Under the pieces are notes generated by a model. It saw nothing but the letters and a program-made list of their open reading frames with translations, ran no database searches and was not told the DNA's origin. From Candidatus Bathyarchaeota archaeon (lineage in GTDB: Archaea; Thermoproteota; Bathyarchaeia; Bathyarchaeales; Bathycorpusculaceae), in NCBI GenBank assembly GCA_023488905.1, contig JAMDCQ010000003.1, positions 1 through 64,000 on the forward strand: DNA of 64,000 nucleotides, given 5' to 3'. The position numbers and the translations under genes are program-made. This document shows, piece after piece, positions 18,352-26,977 of the stretch; positions within the stretch are counted from its first letter, which is position 1; the number at the start of each line of letters is the position of its first letter.

Positions 18352-19698
18352 TTAGTTGCCTCCCTCGTTTGGTAGTTTCTCTTCTTGTGGAAGGGTGCGT
18401 GGTGAGTATTCGCCTGCAACGTTAGCTTTCAGTAGCGCGGTGGCTTCTTTGGGGTCGCTGGTTTGCCCAAGCGCCCACATGAGCTTCACTAAACCCGTTT
18501 CGGGGAACATATCCTCCAACGGCACAACACCAAACGAGAGCAGATCTCTGCCTGTGTCGTAGACGTTCATGTCAACTCTTCCCCAAATGCACTGTGAGGC
18601 AAGCGCCACTACGACGCCTTTGGCGGTGGCGCGTTTGATGGCGTCAAAGCAGAATTTGCTCACATGCCCCAGCCCTGAGCCTTCAAGCAGGATGCCTTTG
18701 AAACCTTTTTCGACGTAAAAGTCGATAACGGCTGGGTCGAGCCCGGGGTGGAATTTGACGAGCGCCACTTTGTCGTTGAAGTGGGGTTTTAGGGTTATTT
18801 TGCGTTTGGGGTCTCTTTTTTGGTAGCTGTCGGAGGTTATAGTTATTTGGAGGTTTTGGACTTTGGCGATGGGGAAGCCGTTGACTGATTTGAAGGTGTC
18901 GCGGCGGCTGGTGTGGCATTTGCGTACCTTTGTTCCTCTGTGTATGACTGTGGCGATGTCTGAGACCGTTTCATGCATAGCTAAACCGACCTCAGCAAAG
19001 GGCGCTTCGCCTGCGGCTTTGACTGCGCCGATGAGGTTGGTTGCGGCGTCGCTGCTGGGTCGGTCAGAAGACCTCTGGGCGCCGACGAGGATTACTGGAA
19101 CAGGCAGGTTCTGCAACGCGAAACTAAGCGCCGCTGAAGTGTAAGCCATCGTGTCAGTGCCATGAGCTATTACTACGCCGTCTACGCCTTGCTCGATGCG
19201 TTTGGCGACGGTTTGGGCGAGTTCCGTCCAGTTCTGCGGAGTGAGGTTCTCGCTGTAAATGCTGTAGACGATTTCTGTGTCTACTCGGGCGATGTCGGCG
19301 AGTTCAGGCACGACGCCGTAAAGGTCGCTTGCAGACATGGCGGAGCGAACGGCGCCCGTGCGGTAGTCAACTCGGCTGGCGATAGTTCCGCCAGTGCTCA
19401 TGATGACGACATGGGGCAAAGAGGGTTTCTGTTTGGGCAACTGCGGCGCCTCAAACTTGGGCACGGTGCCTTTACCGATTTTCTCCACTTTCACTTCGGT
19501 CGTGGCTTCGATGCCGATGTTATAGCCGCTCTTCATCTTGATGATGATGGCAACTCCTTCGCCGAAGCGGGGAATCAGGATGCCTTCGTAGGTTTTGCCT
19601 TTGCTGGTGATTTTTAGGATGTCGCCGACGCTGCAATCCGCTTGCTGGAGCAGTTGGAACGCTTTGCCTTTGTAACCTGAACCTTCAAGTTCACTCAT
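18352..19698 (-). CDS. gatD: Glu-tRNA(Gln) amidotransferase subunit D (asparaginase-like)
   Basis: VVIMSTGGTIASRVDYRTGAV, VIAHGTDTMAYTSAALSF; adjacent to gatE. Confidence 0.92.
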   Translation of the reverse strand: MSELEGSGYKGKAFQLLQQADCSVGDILKITSKGKTYEGILIPRFGEGVAIIIKMKSGYNIGIEATTEVKVEKIGKGTVPKFEAPQLPKQKPSLPHVVIMSTGGTIASRVDYRTGAVRSAMSASDLYGVVPELADIARVDTEIVYSIYSENLTPQNWTELAQTVAKRIEQGVDGVVIAHGTDTMAYTSAALSFALQNLPVPVILVGAQRSSDRPSSDAATNLIGAVKAAGEAPFAEVGLAMHETVSDIATVIHRGTKVRKCHTSRRDTFKSVNGFPIAKVQNLQITITSDSYQKRDPKRKITLKPHFNDKVALVKFHPGLDPAVIDFYVEKGFKGILLEGSGLGHVSKFCFDAIKRATAKGVVVALASQCIWGRVDMNVYDTGRDLLSFGVVPLEDMFPETGLVKLMWALGQTSDPKEATALLKANVAGEYSPRTLPQEEKLPNEGGN

Positions 19699-21290
19699 GC
19701 TGTCGATAGCCTCTTTGAAACGTAAACTCCATCACGCTGGTAACCCAGTCGCATGTAGTATCGTCTTGTTCCTAACGCACTAATGACTAAAAGCTTTTCC
19801 CGCCCAAACTCTACCCGCGCAATCCGCTCCGCCTCCGCCAACAACTCTTTTCCATAGCCCCTGTGCTGCCATTCGCCGTCAGGACGCTTGCCAACGGGAA
19901 CGAGGGGGCCGTAAACGTGCAGTTCCCGAACTATGGCTGAGGGCACTTCGGTGATTTCGGGTCGGTGCGCTTTAGGCGACGGAATCCGCAACCGCAGGTA
20001 GCCCAAGAGCACGTTGTTTTCGGGGTCTTCGGCTGAAATGAAGACTTCTATGCCTTCTGAGGCGTCGTAGTGCTGTGTGAGGATTTTGACTTTCTCCAAG
20101 TCAGGCTTCACATGGTCAACAGCTAAGCGGTGCCCTACTTCGCGGCAGCGGATACATTGGCATTGACCACCCTGTTCCTTTAGCCGTTTCTGGGCAAGCT
20201 CCCGCACATCGCTCCTTTTCACGCCAGCCAAAATGAGCCGTGCCGGGATATCGCGTTGCACACGCATCACCCTGATCCATGGCGGTATGGTTTTTTTGAT
20301 CTCTGATATCAAAGTGGTGGCTTCTTCGGTTGTGTAGGGCGTGTAGGTGCCTTGTTGATACCATTCGTAAGCTTTTGTACCTGCAATAGCCAGGCAGGGG
20401 TAAATTTTTATCATGTCAGGTTTGAATGGGGAATCGGTGAATATGCGTTTGAAGGCGTCGAGGTCTTTTTGAGGGGTGGAACCTGGCATTCCAGGCATCA
20501 TGTGATAGACAATTTTTAAGCCTGCGTCTTTGGCTATGCGTGTTGCTTCAACTACGTCTGCTACAGTGTGGGTTCTGCCCACTAACTGGTAGATTTGGTC
20601 TTCGGGGTTCTGCACGCCAAGTTCAATGCGGGTAACGCCCATACTGAGCATGGCGTCAATGTGTGGTTGCTTCGCCCAATCAGGCCGCGTTTCAACGGTA
20701 ATGCCGACGTTACGGGTTTTGCTGACTTCCGCATTCGCCTTCGCCTCTTCCAAATTCGCGGAGGTTTTAGAGGTTATCGCGTCTAAGCAGCGCTGTATGA
20801 ACCATGTTTGGTATTCCATCGGCGTCGCCGGGAACGTTCCGCCCATCACAATTAACTCGACTTTATCGACTTTGTGTCCTATGGCTGTGAGCTGATGTAT
20901 GCGGCTTTGAACTTGCTCATAAGGGTCAAAGCTGTTTTGGCTTCCACGCAACGCCGCCGGTTCATAACCCGTATAGCTTTGGGGGCTGCCCATGGTTGGT
21001 CCACCGGGGCAGTAAGCACAGGGTTCCGGCTGCGGGCACGGGTATGGTTTGGTCATGGTGGCGATGACGGTTACGCCGCTGATGGCGCGAGTATTTTTCC
21101 GTCTGATAATCGGAAGAAGCTTCTTGGTTTCCGACGGTGATAAAACGGCTATTAAGTCTGCGTTTGATGGTACCGCTTGTAAGTGATATTTGGCTGCGGT
21201 TTTGATTTTTAGGCGGTTGACATCGTCGCGTGTAGGCGATTGCATAGAAAGAAGCGTTTCGATGATTTCGCGGATTGCTGTATCAGTCAA
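19695..21290 (-). CDS. elp3: Elp3-like tRNA uridine-34 modifying radical SAM/GNAT protein
   Basis: KPYPCPQPEPCAYCPGGP, KVELIVMGGTFPATP, GNAT-like C-terminus RGYGKELLAEAERIA. Confidence 0.9.
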   Translation of the reverse strand: MTDTAIREIIETLLSMQSPTRDDVNRLKIKTAAKYHLQAVPSNADLIAVLSPSETKKLLPIIRRKNTRAISGVTVIATMTKPYPCPQPEPCAYCPGGPTMGSPQSYTGYEPAALRGSQNSFDPYEQVQSRIHQLTAIGHKVDKVELIVMGGTFPATPMEYQTWFIQRCLDAITSKTSANLEEAKANAEVSKTRNVGITVETRPDWAKQPHIDAMLSMGVTRIELGVQNPEDQIYQLVGRTHTVADVVEATRIAKDAGLKIVYHMMPGMPGSTPQKDLDAFKRIFTDSPFKPDMIKIYPCLAIAGTKAYEWYQQGTYTPYTTEEATTLISEIKKTIPPWIRVMRVQRDIPARLILAGVKRSDVRELAQKRLKEQGGQCQCIRCREVGHRLAVDHVKPDLEKVKILTQHYDASEGIEVFISAEDPENNVLLGYLRLRIPSPKAHRPEITEVPSAIVRELHVYGPLVPVGKRPDGEWQHRGYGKELLAEAERIARVEFGREKLLVISALGTRRYYMRLGYQRDGVYVSKRLSTA

Positions 21291-21372
21291 GATTAAAGCC
21301 GAATAAAGTTTAATCTACAAATAAATAAAGTAAACTAGCTAAAAGCGCCTTATAGAGGGGAAAAACTGTAGT

Positions 21373-21537
21373 TTAGGACATCCAGTTTTGCCCTGCTTTC
21401 CGTTGCAGAATCACACGTTTTTCGTAGTTGCGTCTGCTGCGGTTTTTTGGGCTTGGAGAGGTCCTTTCTTGAGCCTGGACTTTTGGGGTTTGGTTCCTTA
21501 CTTTTCCGGCTTTTGAGAGTGAACCGTGAGTTGGCAT
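21373..21537 (-). CDS. rps30e: Small ribosomal subunit protein eS30 (54 aa), not in ORF track
   Basis: Translated by hand: [58 protein letters not shown]-KAGKVRxQTPKV and NRxxYxKR signatures. Confidence 0.88.
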   Translation of the reverse strand: MPTHGSLSKAGKVRNQTPKVQAQERTSPSPKNRSRRNYEKRVILQRKAGQNWMS

Positions 21538-21771
21538 ATTTTACACCTTTTCCACAATAAGCATGAATGTCACACTTAAACCTTTAGCTCCCAAAGAGGG
21601 CAGAATAGAAAAAGAGGTTCACTTGAGGGGTGCAAGCTTCAAAGACGGGGTTGGTTTAGGGTTTGTGGGGCCCGGAGATAGTTTGAGGGGGAGAAGGGAG
21701 AGCGTGCAAAAATTATCGTTCTCCAAGCCTTTCCACCCAACCCATTCTTTGTTTCTTGTTGCCCTCCGTGA

Positions 21772-22953
21772 CTATAGCGCCTTGAAGGCGTCGAACCATC
21801 GGTTGTAGCTGGTCAGCATATCCAGTGACACGCTTGGTTTACGCTCTTCGAGGATCTGTCGGAAGTCCGCCATAGTTAGCGCGCGTGGTTTTGCTTCTTT
21901 GTTCATCGCTTGACCTGTCTCGAAGAATTCGCCGATGAGGCTTAGTTGTGCTGATTGGCATACGTCGCGTATGTCGCTACCGCTGAAGCCCTCAGATAGC
22001 CGCGCGAGTTCTTGTAAGTCAACGTCTGAAGCGATCTGGAGCGTTTCTATGTAGTGTTTTAGCATGTTTAGTCTTGTTGCGTTGTCTGCCAGTGGTACTA
22101 GGATACGTTTCTGGAAGCGGCGTATGAATGCCCAGTCGAGGTCCCAGGGTTTGTTTGTTGCGCCGATGACGTAGACGTGGAGTGCTTTGCCCTTGTCAAC
22201 TATGCCGTCCATTTCTTTGAGGAACTGGTTTTTAACGCGGATTTCTCCGCCGACCTCGTTGCTGTGATTACCCATCAGTGAATCTAATTCGTCCACGAAG
22301 ACGATGGCTGGTCTGCCGTCAGTTGCTGACTTTCGGGCTGAACCGAAGAGTTTGGCAACGTTTTGTTCTGCTTCACCAAGCCATTTTGACATGATTGATG
22401 CCGCGTCAATCGAGTAGAAGTTGGCATCGATCTCTGTTGCAACCGCCGCCGCCAGCAAGGTTTTGCCGCAGCCAGGAGGACCAAACAGCAGGATACCGCG
22501 TGGCCAACCGAGTGGGAATAGGTCTGGTCGCTGCACAGGGTAGACGATGGCTTCTTTCACCGCTTTTTTTGCGGTTTCCAAGCCGACGACTTCGCCCCAG
22601 TTAACTTTAGGTTTCTCTGTGACTACGAGTTCTTCATTAGGTTTTGATTGACTGCCGTTTCCTTCCATGGTTGCTCCTCCTCCACCTTCTGCGTCTTCGT
22701 TTGCTGCCTGATTCATCTCCATTGGCGAAACTGCCCCTTGCAACGCTTTGATGCGTTCTTGGTAGGCGATTGCTCGCTGAACGTAAACTTTGTTTAATCC
22801 GTATTCGGGGTAAAGTTGAACCAGCTGCAGAAGGCTCTCTATGGCTTTTTGATAGAGCGTTATGGCTCTGCCTTTTTGCCCCTGCTTATCCAGTCGTACA
22901 GCATCTAGCGCATAGGCTGTTGCCGCTCGTTCCAACTCGTTTGACGCGCTCAT
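21772..22953 (-). CDS. cdvC: CdvC/Vps4-like AAA ATPase with N-terminal MIT domain
   Basis: MIT-like helix bundle at N-terminus; GILLFGPPGCGKTLLAAAVATEI, IVFVDELDSLMG; adjacent ESCRT-III genes. Confidence 0.92.
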   Translation of the reverse strand: MSASNELERAATAYALDAVRLDKQGQKGRAITLYQKAIESLLQLVQLYPEYGLNKVYVQRAIAYQERIKALQGAVSPMEMNQAANEDAEGGGGATMEGNGSQSKPNEELVVTEKPKVNWGEVVGLETAKKAVKEAIVYPVQRPDLFPLGWPRGILLFGPPGCGKTLLAAAVATEIDANFYSIDAASIMSKWLGEAEQNVAKLFGSARKSATDGRPAIVFVDELDSLMGNHSNEVGGEIRVKNQFLKEMDGIVDKGKALHVYVIGATNKPWDLDWAFIRRFQKRILVPLADNATRLNMLKHYIETLQIASDVDLQELARLSEGFSGSDIRDVCQSAQLSLIGEFFETGQAMNKEAKPRALTMADFRQILEERKPSVSLDMLTSYNRWFDAFKAL

Positions 22954-22981
22954 CTTGATTTTCTCTCTCCTTTCTCCTTGC

Positions 22982-23884
22982 TTATTCAGGCGAACGTAAC
23001 TCTATCTTGATTTTGCCCTGTGTCCCCAAGTTTTCTAGGGCACGCTCTATTTCTTCGTTTGAGGTTTTTAGCTCCGAGGAGCATCGTCCTAAATCGATTT
23101 CACCATTAGTTTTACGAACATACTCCAAGAGTATCTCTTCGAGGTTAGGGGCTGGCTTCTCAACTTTAACTGAGAATTCCTTAATCTCGGATTTCTTGTA
23201 TGAGAACAGGGTTTTTTCTGGGTCGAACCCGGTGGTTTCACTGGTCTTCTGCCCAAACACCTGTGAGGAGCTTGCGGTTAATGCTACCATCTCGCGGATT
23301 GGTGTGGAGACTTTCTCTCTGACCTCTGCGGCGCTGGGAGGTTCAGGCAGAGTTTCAGCCAGTTTCTGCTCCATGAAGCAGGAGACTTCTTTGAGGATTT
23401 CTTCGCCAGCTACGGTTTTTTTGCCGACTCCAACGATGTTTTCGTCTGCGGTAAGTTTTGTCTGTTGGAGTGTATCTTGTATTGTGGAGTTAACGTTGTT
23501 TAACTCGGTGCTTACGTCTGGTAGCACTTGGAATAATTCTTGTGAAACGCCTTGAAGCAGATTCAATGCGGGTCTGAGGTCAGCGACTATGTCGCCGAGT
23601 TCTTTTATGGTTTCAAGGCGCATGATTACACGTTCAATGGCTAATTGGACGTTGTAGAGGAATTTTACGAGTTTGCGGACTTCTGCAATCTCGGTGGCGC
23701 ATATGGCAGCTTTTTCTTTGTTGTTCTTTTTGAGTGCGCCCATGCATGTTTCAAAAAGAATGCGGTCTCGCTCTTTTAAGCGAAAACTCGCCTGTTCAAG
23801 CTTGTTCTGTTGAACTTTTAGGGTACAAATAGATTTGGTGGCGACTTCACGAATAGGTGGAGGGGTTGAGTTTCCAAAGCCCAT
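22982..23884 (-). CDS. cdvB: CdvB-like ESCRT-III protein with C-terminal winged helix
   Basis: ESCRT-III helical core (RLKERDRILFETCMGALKKNNKEKAAICATEIAEVRKLVKFL) and wH tail LEEILLEYVRKTNGEIDLGRCSSELKTSNEEIERALENLGTQGKIKI. Confidence 0.88.
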   Translation of the reverse strand: MGFGNSTPPPIREVATKSICTLKVQQNKLEQASFRLKERDRILFETCMGALKKNNKEKAAICATEIAEVRKLVKFLYNVQLAIERVIMRLETIKELGDIVADLRPALNLLQGVSQELFQVLPDVSTELNNVNSTIQDTLQQTKLTADENIVGVGKKTVAGEEILKEVSCFMEQKLAETLPEPPSAAEVREKVSTPIREMVALTASSSQVFGQKTSETTGFDPEKTLFSYKKSEIKEFSVKVEKPAPNLEEILLEYVRKTNGEIDLGRCSSELKTSNEEIERALENLGTQGKIKIELRSPE

Positions 23885-23928
23885 TTTTTGTTTTCCCCTC
23901 CAGTCTCCCTATCGTGTAGTTTCCTTTG

Positions 23929-24654
23929 TTAGATGCTTGCTTTTCCGATTTCTTTCACGTAGACAACGACGGGGGGTTCAGGCAGCTTGGTAGTTGTGCT
24001 GTTGACTGTTTCGGCGTAGACTTTGTTGTTGATTAGTTTCTGTGGCATCTGCGATTGCTCGCCCAATAGTACGCTGGAGAGTTTGCTCTTGGTTAATTCG
24101 TAGTCAGTTCTCTCTGTTGTTGCGCGGCGCAGGGTTTCTTGGAGCAAACCAAAGGCTGCTTTGTAGCTTTCCTCGTCAATCTTGCCGATTTCATGCTCAA
24201 TTTCCAGGTTAGCTATAGCGTAGCTGAGTGAGGAGACTTCTTCGTTGCAGCGTTCAATTTCTATGGCGGATTCGTCGATGATTACTTGGGCTTCCTTTTT
24301 GAGTTGTGTAAGCACATTGTCGAAACTGCTGTGAAGGTCCTGGTAGATGTCGGGGGTGATTTTCTTCCTGTCAACAAGGTCTTTGAGTGCTTCGTCTTTG
24401 CGCCATATGAGGGGGATTTGATCGCAAAGGTTGCCTGCTTGTGACTTAATTTTTGAGATAAATGTGATTTCAGCGCCATTAAACCGTAAGCTTTCCATGG
24501 GCTGCTTTGAGAATTGGCCGTCACCAAACTCGACGTATACCGCTTCGAATTTACCGTTAGGTGTAAGAGCGAATGATGCGACTTTACCGATTACTCTGCC
24601 GTATTCGTTCTTTATGGGTTTACCGATAGAAAGAAAAAGATTGGAGTTAGACAT
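23929..24654 (-). CDS. cdvA: CdvA-like division protein (PRC-barrel-like N-terminus plus coiled coil)
   Basis: IGKPIKNEYGRVIGKVASFALTPNGKFEAVYVEFGDGQ...; helical middle; C-terminal LPEPPVVVYVKEI; position between ESCRT-III genes. Confidence 0.85.
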   Translation of the reverse strand: MSNSNLFLSIGKPIKNEYGRVIGKVASFALTPNGKFEAVYVEFGDGQFSKQPMESLRFNGAEITFISKIKSQAGNLCDQIPLIWRKDEALKDLVDRKKITPDIYQDLHSSFDNVLTQLKKEAQVIIDESAIEIERCNEEVSSLSYAIANLEIEHEIGKIDEESYKAAFGLLQETLRRATTERTDYELTKSKLSSVLLGEQSQMPQKLINNKVYAETVNSTTTKLPEPPVVVYVKEIGKASI

Positions 24655-24678
24655 TTTTGTGTTTTGTCCTCCTTATCT

Positions 24679-25335
24679 TTAGAATGTTTTATCTGCTTGT
24701 GAAGCAGGGGATGCTGGCATTCCCGGGGGTAGGTCTGGGAATTTGTCTTTTATCTTCTGCTCTGCAACGGTTGCTGCTTCGGTTAGGATCTTTGATGCGT
24801 CTTCGTTTACTGTGTCGAAGTTGAGTGTCATGCCGCTGCCTTGGCCTGCTTCGATCATGATGCCGCTGAGCATGTTGCCGATTTCGCCAAGTTCACTTTC
24901 TGCTTCTGGAAATACGCTTGTTAATCCTGATCGGACGCTGCGTAGAACACCGACTGCTGGGCCGAGTGTTGAAACTACGTCACCTAGTTCTGATACTGTG
25001 CGTAAGCGTAAGGTGATTTGTTCTAGGGCGAGTTTTGCGTTCATAATTAATTTTGACATCTTTCGGACTTCGGCTAGTTCGTTTGCGAAGACGTTTGCGC
25101 GTGCACTGTCGTGTTTTGTGTATGCATCAACGATGCGGGCGAAGATTGCTTTGTCGCGTTGGCCGAATCTGTCGGTTGCTTGGTCTAGTTTTTGGACTTG
25201 GAGTTCGATGCGTCTGACCGCGAAGTCAAGTCTTGGTTTTAGTGGACCTGGCGGTTTTACTGCGTCTTTAATGCGGTTTGCGAAGGGCTCATCTTCCCGT
25301 TTACTTTCCCACTTTTTAGCGAATCTTTCTGACAT
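24679..25335 (-). CDS. ESCRT-III paralogue lacking winged helix (CdvB1/2-like)
   Basis: RRIELQVQKLDQATDRFGQRDKAIFARIVDAYTKHDSARANVFANELAEVRKMSKLI; C-terminal KFPDLPPGMP. Confidence 0.85.
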   Translation of the reverse strand: MSERFAKKWESKREDEPFANRIKDAVKPPGPLKPRLDFAVRRIELQVQKLDQATDRFGQRDKAIFARIVDAYTKHDSARANVFANELAEVRKMSKLIMNAKLALEQITLRLRTVSELGDVVSTLGPAVGVLRSVRSGLTSVFPEAESELGEIGNMLSGIMIEAGQGSGMTLNFDTVNEDASKILTEAATVAEQKIKDKFPDLPPGMPASPASQADKTF

Positions 25336-25405
25336 TTAGTAATTACCTCTGTCATGCGTAGAATGCTGAAAAGTGAGTTATACATTGTTAATATGATGGA
25401 AATAT

Positions 25406-25513
25406 GCACGTATATATGTAGGGATATATGTTGTGGCTAAACGTCCATTGTACTAGCAATAAATGAGTTAAAGATGATGCTGGCGCCATCTGGTTTATAC
25501 ACATATATGTAAG
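25406..25513. promoter_or_regulatory. Cluster of (c)atatatgt motifs between cdv operon and divergent small gene
   Basis: gcacgtatatatgta (25406), gatatatgtt (~25423), acacatatatgtaa (~25499). Confidence 0.3.
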
Positions 25514-25563
25514 TTAGCCTAAAAAGAACCGTTTACTAATCCACTAACAAAAAGGTGAATTAA

Positions 25564-25788
25564 ATGAACAGTAGACTAAAAGTATTCGGCGTAATTGCCC
25601 TTTTGGGTTTCGTCGCAGGCGTCATAGCACAACTCACTGCCGCAGTAGTTATCCCATGGCTTGTAACAGTTCTACCGCTACTTGGCGGAGCAACAAACTA
25701 CCTAATCTCAGGGTTTGCTGGTGCATGCCTAACAGTTGCGCTCGTCAGCGTCTGGGCATACATGACTGGCAAAAAAGAACATTACTAA
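25564..25788 (+). CDS. Small two-TM protein divergent from cdv operon
   Basis: MNSRLKVFGVIALLGFVAGVIAQLTAAVVIPWLVTVLPLLGGATNYLISGFAGACLTVALVSVWAYMTGKKEHY. Confidence 0.65.
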   Translation: MNSRLKVFGVIALLGFVAGVIAQLTAAVVIPWLVTVLPLLGGATNYLISGFAGACLTVALVSVWAYMTGKKEHY

Positions 25789-25903
25789 ACCTCCATCCCC
25801 CGCCCCTTTCTTTACACCCCAAAAACAGCAGGCAGTTTCTTCTAATGCACTCAGAAACATCCCCGCGCCCTATAGAAAGACGCAAATGGCTGAGCCTCCC
25901 CGA

Positions 25904-25950
25904 TAGGTTTCTGCATTGATATTCTATTTGCCGCCAAATATGATGGCGCC
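25904..25950. repeat. Copy 2 (reverse) of ~47-bp dispersed repeat
   Basis: Reverse complement ggcgccatcatatttggcggcaaatagaatatcaatgcagaaacctat vs 5886-5932. Confidence 0.7.
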
Positions 25951-25981
25951 TTGATACACCACTTGACAAGTTCTCGCGATT

Positions 25982-26479
25982 TTAGAGTTGAATTATTTTT
26001 GCTTGGTCGTTGATTGTGTCAAGCAAAGCAATTGTGGGGTTTCCCGTCAGGTAACCGCAGAGTTCGCCCGGGTTAACTGCCAAGGTTTTGCCTCTGCGTT
26101 CTATGCTATGGTTGTGGCTGTGGCCGTGGATGACGGTATTGAAGAAACCGCTGTCAATCACCGCGTTCAGCAGTTCGGTTTCGTGTCCGTGTAGCAGGGC
26201 GATTTTGTAGCCTTCAAGGGTTATTTGGGTGAAGCGGTCGTGTACTGTGCAGTTGGTGGTTTCGCTGAAGCGTTTTTTTAGCAGTTCAGGGTCGCCGTCG
26301 TTGTTACCAAATACCCCGATGAAGGGGCTGTTTAGTTTTTTGAATTTAGCTACTGTGAAAGGCGCTACGAAGTCGCCGGCGTGGAGCACTAAGCTAACTT
26401 TTTGCTCATTTAAAGTTTGCACAGCTTTCTCTATGAGCCGGAGGTGGTCATGAGAGTCCGAAATCGCGCCGACCAGCAT
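25982..26479 (-). CDS. YfcE/MJ0936-type metallophosphoesterase
   Basis: VGAISDSHDHLRLIEKAV, LHAGDF, GVFGNNDGD, LLHGHE, VIHGHSHNH. Confidence 0.9.
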   Translation of the reverse strand: MLVGAISDSHDHLRLIEKAVQTLNEQKVSLVLHAGDFVAPFTVAKFKKLNSPFIGVFGNNDGDPELLKKRFSETTNCTVHDRFTQITLEGYKIALLHGHETELLNAVIDSGFFNTVIHGHSHNHSIERRGKTLAVNPGELCGYLTGNPTIALLDTINDQAKIIQL

Positions 26480-26632
26480 ATATAGTCACAGTTTGAATTT
26501 CTCGCGGGTGCATTAAAGTGTTCTGTACCGTACTTGCGCATTTTAATTCAACAAATGACTAGTTAGCCTAAAGCTTAGTTGACAAATATTTATAAGTCTA
26601 TGCTGAGAAATCAGACATAAGAAATAAGCGAC

Positions 26633-26977
26633 GTGTACAACACTTTGCTCGAAAACAAACAAAAAAGACGCGACCAACTAAGCATCACAGCAAACATACT
26701 AGACATATCAAAAAACGGCGCCCTCAAAACCCAAATCATGTACCGCGCAGGACTAAGCTTCCCACAACTCAACGATTACCTAATCTTTTTGATAGACAAC
26801 AACTTGTTAACACCATCCAACGTTGAAGGCAAAGACGGCTACACAACTACACTAAAAGGCAGAAATTTCTTGAAAAGACACCGCGAACTAACAGAAATGA
26901 TCAAAGCCAAAGACTGGCGAAAAAAGCAACTAAGCCAAACCGCCGCAGCGCTCAAGCGCCAAGGGCAACTCGCGTAG
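26633..26977 (+). CDS. Archaeal winged-helix DNA-binding protein
   Basis: RRDQLSITANILDISKNGALKTQIMYRAGLSFPQLNDYLIFLIDNNLL; paralogue of 36471..36887. Confidence 0.8.
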   Translation: MYNTLLENKQKRRDQLSITANILDISKNGALKTQIMYRAGLSFPQLNDYLIFLIDNNLLTPSNVEGKDGYTTTLKGRNFLKRHRELTEMIKAKDWRKKQLSQTAAALKRQGQLA

